A stretch of 6,443 nt of DNA from the NCBI GenBank assembly GCA_023397045.1, contig JAEWUR010000430.1, forward strand, positions 1-6,443. The letters are read 5' to 3'. This document shows positions 1 to 4,701 of this stretch, one piece after another. A model generated the notes under the pieces. It ran no database searches and was not told the origin of the DNA. It saw only the letters and a list, made by a program, of their open reading frames with translations. Made by a program: the position numbers and the translations under genes. Origin of the DNA: Planctomycetota bacterium (GTDB lineage Bacteria > Planctomycetota > Planctomycetia > Pirellulales > Thermoguttaceae). Position 1 is the first letter of the stretch. Each line of letters opens with the position of its first letter.

Positions 1-369
1 ATCTATAGCTATGCGAAGAGCGAGGCAACCGGCGAACCGCTGTGGACGGTGGTCGGCAACACGGCGCGCTACACCACCGAGGCGTATCTAACCAGACCCG
101 CCGCCGATAAGCTCGTCGTGGTCGAGACCGCGTATCCAAACTACATTAGCTTTGGCACGTCCGCATGGACCTACAACTACGACCCCGACAGGTTCTCCAA
201 TCTGGCGTGCAGCGTTCCCACGGCCAGTGACATGCGAAGCCACATGGAATGGGCGATCCAGAAGCACGCCAAGTGGGTCTATTATACCGATAAGACTGCG
301 AACGAATGGAAATCCTTGCCAAGTTCCGCGTTCTGGGCGGCCGAGGTTGAGGCGGTCGAGGCACTGAAC
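1..369 (+). other. C-terminal part of a spherulation-specific family 4 (GH135-like) domain
   Basis: Residues 1-123 follow the order I know from the spherulin-4 family. An N-x-(A/G)-x-x-x-x-x-AYL-type segment (VVGNTARYTTEAYL) comes first. Next is a buried strand with Glu and aromatics (KLVVVETAYPNY), matching the family's 'vvvfE..y..Y' strand. It is followed by DPDRFSNLACSVP, a helix, and then the strand WVYYTDKTANEWKSLPS, which matches the family's 'gyvYvTd....ydsLPs.w' ending. Characterised GH135 members, such as fungal Sph3, are endo-alpha-1,4-N-acetylgalactosaminidases acting on galactosaminogalactan. Whether this bacterial relative shares that substrate is unknown. The catalytic acidic residues would lie mostly upstream of the window. 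Recognition is by eye only; another TIM-barrel glycosidase family is possible. Confidence 0.58.
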
Positions 370-3000
370 ACCCCCGCCAAATTTTGGAACGGCTCGAGCA
401 CCAGCGCCTGGTCGAGCAGCGCTTGGTCGGACTCGGCAAGCGGGCCGTTCGACGGGGCATGGGCGAACAACAAGCAAGCCCATTTCGCCCGCAAGTCCCC
501 AAACGCCAAAACGATCGCCGTTTCCACCACGCCGAAGGTCGTTGGCATGACCTTTGGCGACGATGGCTACACGGTCACCGGCGGCTCGGTGAATTTGACC
601 GGCGCGGGCCGGATCGACACAGGAACCTACGACGCCGCGATCCATTCGACGATTGTCGGCAGCAAGGGCCTCTGGAAGGCCGGCACCGGCACGCTGACAC
701 TCGGCGGAACCAATATGTTCGCCGGTGACGTCACGGTCAGCATGGGCACGCTCCAAATGGGAAGCATCCAGGCATTGGGCAGCTACAGCAATCCCATCAA
801 CGTCACCGAGAACGGCTCGCTGGACCTCAACGGACTCGCATGGAACTATTACAGGCCTGTCACGCTAGACGGTCGGGGTTACACGCCGCTGGACAATGGC
901 GGCGACCTGCAGGGCGCGCTGTTCAACTCGTCGACAACTCAAGACGCCGGCTCGTCCAGCCTGTCGATTGCTCTGGCCCACGACGTCTCGATCGGCGGTG
1001 GCGGCACGAGCGGACGATCGCTCGTCGTCGGCGCGATCACCGAGCTCAACGACGACTACCACGTCGGCGGCTACAAGCTCACCAAGGTCGGCGCCGGCAT
1101 CTTGAAGGTCACCCGGGCCGGCACGTTTACCGGTGGGCTGGTCGCCGAAACTGGCACGATCGAGGCCGATTACACGGCTGGCGGCGCGCCGGTGCAAAAC
1201 ATCCTGCCCAACGGCGAAACGCACCTGGCCGGCGGCACCGTCCGCATGAAGTTCACCAGCGCCAACAACGCGCAGCAGTTCGCCGATACGCTGGTCGACG
1301 CCGGCGCGTCGCGCGTCGTCGCCGACAATGCGGCCGGCGTGCTGAATCTCAATGCCATCTCGCGCAGCACCGGCGGCACGGTCGACTTTTCGACCGCCGA
1401 CGGCGCCACCATCCAGACCACCACGGCGAACGGCAGTTTTACCGGCGGCCGCCAGTCGATCCTCGGCGGATACGCCACGCGCGGCGGAAATACCTGGGCG
1501 ACAAGCGGCGCCACCGGCGGGCCGTGGAACATCGCCGGCCTGAGCACGTTCCAAACCACCTTTGACGCCACCAACGACGTCGACGCGCCGTCGGGCACGA
1601 GCACGATCAACAGCAGCCGGACGATCAATTCGTTGCGGTTCAATAACTCGACCGCCAATGCGGTCGTCAGCGTCGACTCGCTCAGGACGCTCACTGTCGC
1701 CACGGGCGGCATCCTCGAAACCTCGACCGTCGGCCCACGGTCGGTGACGATCGGCGGCGACGGACGCCTGACCTCGGGCAACGGCCAAGACCTAGTCGTC
1801 CACCAAAACAACCTGTCCGGCGACATGACGATCAGCGCGATGATCACCGGCTCCGTTGGACTGACGAAGTCCGGCGGCGGCCGATTGGCGCTCACCAATG
1901 GTTCGAATTCCTACTCGGGCGGCACGACCATCAACGCCGGTGTGCTGAGCTTTGCCACGGCGAGCTGCTTGGGCGGTTCCTGGACCCCGGTCACCTTCGG
2001 TGGCAACGCGACTCTCCAGTACAGCGGGTCCTCTGCGACAGCGAGCCTCGGATGGCGTACGCTCAAGTTTGGTAGCGGCGCGACCGGGACCATAGACGTG
2101 CCCGGCGGCAAGGCGTTGTACATCGACGGGCCTGTGGAGCGCTATGGCGGCTTGGTCAAGTCCGGCGGCGGCGATCTGTACATCCGCAACGACGACTTCG
2201 TCCTGTGGAGCACCCTGAGGGTCGACCAGGGCCGGCTGATCGGCGACACCTATACGCCGTTTGGCGACGGCGGCAATATCCGCGTGGCCCCGGGCGCCGG
2301 GGTGCGCATCGACAACGGCCGTTCATGCGTCAATGCGATCGCGCTCAATGGAAGCGGTCCCAATGGCGCCGGTGCGCTGGCGAACTACTCCGGCGACGGC
2401 ATCTGGTCGGGCCCGATCACCTTGGAGACCGACAGCGCAATCGCCGTCGATGCGGGCTCGCTGACCGTCAGCGGCTCGATCCGAGGCACCAGCGCGCTGA
2501 ACAAAATCGGCCCGGGCGTGTTGACCCTTCGCGGTGAAAACGTCTACGGCGGCGATACGATCGTCAGCGACGGCGTGCTGACGCTCGACAGCACCGGTTC
2601 GATGATCCTCGTCGTGCGTAACGGCGCGTCGAGCCATTTCACCGGCGACGGCGTGCTGAATCTCGACGGCACACTGAAGCTGGACGTCGACGAGGTCACG
2701 GTTTCCACCGGCAGTTGGATGCTCGTCGACGCCGAGAATTTGGACGAGACGTATGGCGGCTCGTTCAGCCTCGCGATGGCCGACGGATCGCAGTTTAGCA
2801 ACACCGGCACCGAGTGGAGCTATGTCGACGGTGCGCGGGACTGGTCATTCGACGCCGCAGACGGCACGTTAACGCTAACCTACGTGCCCGAGCCCAATGC
2901 ATGTGCCATGATGGCGATGGCCGCCGCGGCCGTCGCGTCCTACACCTGTTGGAAGAAACGCCGCACTCGTCTTGGGTGCGAGGAACCTGCCAGTGTGTGA
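1..3000 (+). CDS. Surface protein: spherulin-4/GH135-like domain, PATR beta-helix repeats, PEP-CTERM anchor (5' partial)
   Basis: The frame is open from base 1, so the true start and signal peptide lie upstream; a GTG at 49 is internal and only looks like a start. The window holds 999 codons plus TGA. Domain order, numbering residue 1 at base 1: residues 1-123 resemble the end of spherulation-specific family 4 (GH135-like); 124-193 form a Ser/Trp-rich linker and first strands; about 194-960 are Gly/Thr/Asn-rich beta-helix with five PATR-type repeats; 962-999 carry a VPEP motif, an Ala-rich membrane segment and a basic cluster. Known of the family: PATR repeats form passenger-like right-handed beta-helices, and PEP-CTERM signals direct sorting to the envelope by exosortase. 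Inference: a surface-anchored glycosidase or adhesin held on a long stalk. It is the first visible gene of a three-gene run. The missing N-terminal half of the enzymatic domain prevents any check of catalytic residues. The PATR/PEP-CTERM assignment is strong, the enzyme domain moderate. Confidence 0.93.
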   Translation: MYSYAKSEATGEPLWTVVGNTARYTTEAYLTRPAADKLVVVETAYPNYISFGTSAWTYNYDPDRFSNLACSVPTASDMRSHMEWAIQKHAKWVYYTDKTANEWKSLPSSAFWAAEVEAVEALNTPAKFWNGSSTSAWSSSAWSDSASGPFDGAWANNKQAHFARKSPNAKTIAVSTTPKVVGMTFGDDGYTVTGGSVNLTGAGRIDTGTYDAAIHSTIVGSKGLWKAGTGTLTLGGTNMFAGDVTVSMGTLQMGSIQALGSYSNPINVTENGSLDLNGLAWNYYRPVTLDGRGYTPLDNGGDLQGALFNSSTTQDAGSSSLSIALAHDVSIGGGGTSGRSLVVGAITELNDDYHVGGYKLTKVGAGILKVTRAGTFTGGLVAETGTIEADYTAGGAPVQNILPNGETHLAGGTVRMKFTSANNAQQFADTLVDAGASRVVADNAAGVLNLNAISRSTGGTVDFSTADGATIQTTTANGSFTGGRQSILGGYATRGGNTWATSGATGGPWNIAGLSTFQTTFDATNDVDAPSGTSTINSSRTINSLRFNNSTANAVVSVDSLRTLTVATGGILETSTVGPRSVTIGGDGRLTSGNGQDLVVHQNNLSGDMTISAMITGSVGLTKSGGGRLALTNGSNSYSGGTTINAGVLSFATASCLGGSWTPVTFGGNATLQYSGSSATASLGWRTLKFGSGATGTIDVPGGKALYIDGPVERYGGLVKSGGGDLYIRNDDFVLWSTLRVDQGRLIGDTYTPFGDGGNIRVAPGAGVRIDNGRSCVNAIALNGSGPNGAGALANYSGDGIWSGPITLETDSAIAVDAGSLTVSGSIRGTSALNKIGPGVLTLRGENVYGGDTIVSDGVLTLDSTGSMILVVRNGASSHFTGDGVLNLDGTLKLDVDEVTVSTGSWMLVDAENLDETYGGSFSLAMADGSQFSNTGTEWSYVDGARDWSFDAADGTLTLTYVPEPNACAMMAMAAAAVASYTCWKKRRTRLGCEEPASV
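403..429 (+). repeat. Short direct repeat coding SAWS-S-SAWS in the linker
   Basis: The 12-mer AGCGCCTGGTCG (403-414) recurs as AGCGCTTGGTCG (418-429), one base different, separated by AGC. It encodes two Ser-Ala-Trp-Ser units in the low-complexity linker between the enzyme-like domain and the beta-helix. Spaced tryptophans before the first repeat are common at the start of PATR-type proteins, so this is probably a local duplication in a flexible segment. Confidence 0.6.
667..762 (+). repeat. PATR-type beta-strand repeat 1
   Basis: Encodes GLWKAGTGTLTLGGTNMFAG followed by DVTVSMGTLQMG. This fits the autotransporter-associated repeat pattern 'gl.K.G.GtLtLsG.n.ysG.t.v..GtL..g'. It is the best-formed of the five copies and sits at the start of the beta-helical stalk. 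Confidence 0.88.
1072..1173 (+). repeat. PATR-type beta-strand repeat 2 (divergent)
   Basis: Encodes YKLTKVGAGILKVTRAGTFT, then GGLVAETGTIEADY. The L-x-K-x-G-x-G core and the strand-turn-strand ending 'TGTIEA' are kept. The central 'N.YsG' is changed to 'GTFTGG'. Confidence 0.75.
1858..1956 (+). repeat. PATR-type beta-strand repeat 3
   Basis: Encodes GLTKSGGGRLALTNGSNSYS, then GGTTINAGVLSFA. This is a near-consensus PATR copy with the diagnostic 'NSYSGGTTINAGVL' signature. It is the strongest single piece of evidence for the family assignment. Confidence 0.92.
2143..2247 (+). repeat. PATR-type beta-strand repeat 4 (divergent)
   Basis: Encodes YGGLVKSGGGDLYIRNDDFV, then LWSTLRVDQGRLIGD. It keeps the K-S-G-G-G-x-L core and the 'L.V..G.L' final strand. 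It lacks the usual 'Y.GgT' turn, which is replaced by DDFVLWS. Confidence 0.65.
2494..2592 (+). repeat. PATR-type beta-strand repeat 5
   Basis: Encodes ALNKIGPGVLTLRGENVYGG, then DTIVSDGVLTLDS. This is near consensus and is the last recognisable copy. About 290 bases separate it from the C-terminal anchor; that stretch codes plain beta-rich sequence (TGDGVLNLDGTLKLDV and following). Confidence 0.88.
2884..2997 (+). other. PEP-CTERM sorting signal (VPEP, hydrophobic segment, basic cluster)
   Basis: The protein ends with VPEP (2884-2895), then an Ala/Met-rich hydrophobic stretch (about 2899-2952, ACAMMAMAAAAVASYTCW), then the basic cluster KKRRTR (2953-2970) and nine further residues. This is the tripartite layout recognised by exosortase (EpsH/XrtA-type) in PEP-CTERM bacteria. 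The hydrophobic part is weak and contains two cysteines, and the tail after the basic cluster is longer than is usual. The extension overlaps the ribosome-binding region of the next gene. Confidence 0.82.
2980..2985 (+). promoter_or_regulatory. Candidate ribosome binding site GAGGAA for the second gene
   Basis: GAGGAA lies inside the last codons of the upstream gene. It is 7 nt before an in-frame GTG at 2993 and 16 nt before the ATG at 3002. Spacing alone would favour GTG at 2993, which would overlap the upstream stop; the ATG is favoured by codon type. Many planctomycete genes lack a clear Shine-Dalgarno sequence, so the site may not decide the start. Confidence 0.45.
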
Positions 3001-3001
3001 A

Positions 3002-4684
3002 ATGATGACCGAGAATTGCAGAATAACGCGATGGCTGGCGATTGGCCTGGTGGCAATGTTCGCTGTGGCGACTCCGTCGCCGGCCGCCGAAACACTCTAC
3101 AACGGCATCGTGCTGCCCGAGGCGTGGCCGCCACGCGAGGCGTTCGAGCCCGGCGGCGAGCCGATGCGCGTGCCGTATCTCGAAAATCCCCCGGCCACGA
3201 TTCCGATCGACGTCGGCCGGCAGTTGTTCGTCGACGATTTCCTGATCGACGCGACGACGCTCCGGCGATCGTTTCACCGTCCGACGTGGCATCCGAGCAA
3301 CCCGGTGATCGAGTCCGACCGGCCGTGGGAGGCACCGAACGAGGCTATCCCGTTTAGCGATGGCGTCTGGTACGACCCGGAGGCCGCGCAGTTCGTGATG
3401 TGGTACGAGAGCGGCCGGCAATTGACCTGCCGCGCGACGAGCCGTGACGGCATCCACTGGGAAAAACCGCTGTTGGACGTCGTGCCGGGCACGAACGTCG
3501 TCATGCGCCACGCTAATCGCGATTCGTCGACCATTTGGTTCGATCGGAACGACCCCGAGCCGGCTCGCCGCTATAAGGCGCTCGTGTTCAGCAAGGCGCC
3601 GCCGCGGGGCCTCTGGCTGTATGTTTCCTCCGACGGCATCCACTGGGGCGAGCCGGTGGTGCAATCGAAAAACATCGGCGACCGCAGCACGTTTTTCTAC
3701 AATCCGTTCCGCGACCTGTGGGTGTTCAGCCTGCGAATCGGCATGACGCCGCCAGGCGCGCCCCGGGGTCGCGTCTATCGCGAGCACCGCGACGCGGCCG
3801 CCGGGCTCAAGTGGCGCGATGCCGACGGCCTAGCCGCGCAGACCGACGATCTGTATCCGTGGATCGGCGCCGACCGGCTCGATCCGCGCAATCCCGAGCC
3901 GCGATTCGCCGACATTGCCGCGCAACTGTACACGCTCGACGCGGTGGCCTACGAAAGCCTGCTGCTGGGCATGTTTTCGATCTGGCAGGGTCCAGAAAAC
4001 GCCGACTGCGTCAAGCTGGGCGTTGTGAAGCGGAACGAAGTCCTGCTGGGCTTCAGCCGCGACGGGTTCCATTGGGACCGCCCCGATCGCCGGCCGTTTT
4101 TGGCGTGTGATCCGGACGTGAAGGCCTGGAACCACGGCAACATCCAGTCGGTCGGCGGCGGCTGCCTGGTCGTTGGCGATCGGTTATTCTTCTACGCCAG
4201 CGGTCGGCGCCCGATCGACGAGGAAGGCACGTCGCGCGACACCACTGGGTTGGCCACGTTGCGTCGCGACGGGTTCGCCTCGATGGATGCCGGTGGGACA
4301 GAAGGCACGTTGACGACTCGACCCATGACGTTCCGAGGAAAACATCTGTTCGTCAACGCCGATGTGCCAGGAACGCTCAAGGCAGAAATGCTCGACGAGA
4401 ATGACAACGTGCTGACAGGATTCGGCCAAGATGACTGCATTCCGGTGCGAGGCGACGGCACCTTGCAGCCGATCGATTGGAAGGATGGAAAGGACCTTTC
4501 GGAAATCGCAGGCAAGCCAGTTCGCGTTCGATTTTATCTGACCGACGGCAGGCTCTACAGCTTTTGGATCTCGCCAGATCGGAACGGCGCTAGCCACGGG
4601 TACGTGGCCGCCGGTGGGGCGGGGTTAACCGAGTCGACCGACACGGTCGGACTCGGCGGTTATACGAACGAGGGAAGAGAATAA
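3002..4684 (+). CDS. Secreted five-bladed beta-propeller glycoside hydrolase-like protein (GH32/GH43/GH68 type fold)
   Basis: 560 residues from ATG 3002, one base after the upstream stop. A Sec signal peptide is clear: basic residues (R7, R10), hydrophobic core 11-23 and a likely cleavage after SPAA near residue 29. Residues about 70-425 look like a propeller. They open with VGRQLFVDDFLID (71-83) and contain FSDGVWYDP (118-126), RDSSTIWF (173-180) and three S-x-D-G-(I/F)-H-W motifs at about 147, 209 and 352. The pattern 'DGVWYDP....F.MWY' recalls the first blade of GH32/GH43-like enzymes, whose nucleophile is an Asp there; D120 or D125 are candidates by inference only. Residues about 426-545 form a second beta-rich domain (RPMTFRGKHLFVNAD, VRVRFYLTDGRLYSFWIS), like the accessory beta-sandwich of GH32-type proteins. 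Paralogues are often annotated only as hypothetical. The substrate is unknown. The export and fold calls are good; enzymatic activity is uncertain. Confidence 0.9.
   Translation: MMTENCRITRWLAIGLVAMFAVATPSPAAETLYNGIVLPEAWPPREAFEPGGEPMRVPYLENPPATIPIDVGRQLFVDDFLIDATTLRRSFHRPTWHPSNPVIESDRPWEAPNEAIPFSDGVWYDPEAAQFVMWYESGRQLTCRATSRDGIHWEKPLLDVVPGTNVVMRHANRDSSTIWFDRNDPEPARRYKALVFSKAPPRGLWLYVSSDGIHWGEPVVQSKNIGDRSTFFYNPFRDLWVFSLRIGMTPPGAPRGRVYREHRDAAAGLKWRDADGLAAQTDDLYPWIGADRLDPRNPEPRFADIAAQLYTLDAVAYESLLLGMFSIWQGPENADCVKLGVVKRNEVLLGFSRDGFHWDRPDRRPFLACDPDVKAWNHGNIQSVGGGCLVVGDRLFFYASGRRPIDEEGTSRDTTGLATLRRDGFASMDAGGTEGTLTTRPMTFRGKHLFVNADVPGTLKAEMLDENDNVLTGFGQDDCIPVRGDGTLQPIDWKDGKDLSEIAGKPVRVRFYLTDGRLYSFWISPDRNGASHGYVAAGGAGLTESTDTVGLGGYTNEGRE
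4629..4656 (+). promoter_or_regulatory. Strong hairpin in the 3' end of the second gene
   Basis: The left arm CCGAGTCGACCG (4629-4640) pairs with CGGTC (4644-4648) and GACTCGG (4650-4656), with G4649 bulged and an ACA loop (4641-4643). That gives 12 base pairs, mostly G-C. It ends 25 nt before the TAA and 45 nt before the next ATG. No T run follows, so it is not an intrinsic terminator. It could be a processing or stability element, or an incidental product of the coding sequence (ESTDTVGLGG). Confidence 0.6.
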
Positions 4685-4686
4685 CC

Positions 4687-4692
4687 GGGGAG
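4687..4692 (+). promoter_or_regulatory. Ribosome binding site GGGGAG for the third gene
   Basis: GGGGAG contains the GGAG Shine-Dalgarno core and sits 9 nt before the ATG at 4702, just after the TAA of the preceding gene. The good spacing supports the chosen start and translation as part of one transcript. Confidence 0.7.
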
Positions 4693-4701
4693 CTACGAAT
4701 C

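Noticed and set aside
49..51. GTG as the start of the first gene
   Set aside because: The frame is open to base 1 and the sequence before the GTG fits the same domain. There is no signal peptide after it, although the C-terminal signal requires export.
865..1788. 307-codon open frame on the minus strand
   Set aside because: It lies fully inside the PATR gene, whose protein is clearly recognisable. The antisense product is Arg/Ala/Gly-rich with no domain pattern, as expected for GC-rich shadow frames.
667..2592. The PATR repeats as recent DNA-level tandem repeats
   Set aside because: Copies are irregularly spaced and share protein pattern only. The nucleotide sequences are strongly diverged.
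2972..2974. TTG as the start of the second gene
   Set aside because: It would add ten residues before a well-formed signal peptide, it overlaps the upstream gene, and it has a poor start codon.
2795..3787. 330-codon open frame on the minus strand
   Set aside because: It crosses the junction of two well-supported plus-strand genes, and its product is low-complexity and Arg/His-rich. It is a GC-driven shadow.
4629..4656. The hairpin as an intrinsic terminator
   Set aside because: No T run follows, it lies inside coding sequence, and the next gene begins 45 nt later with its own ribosome binding site.
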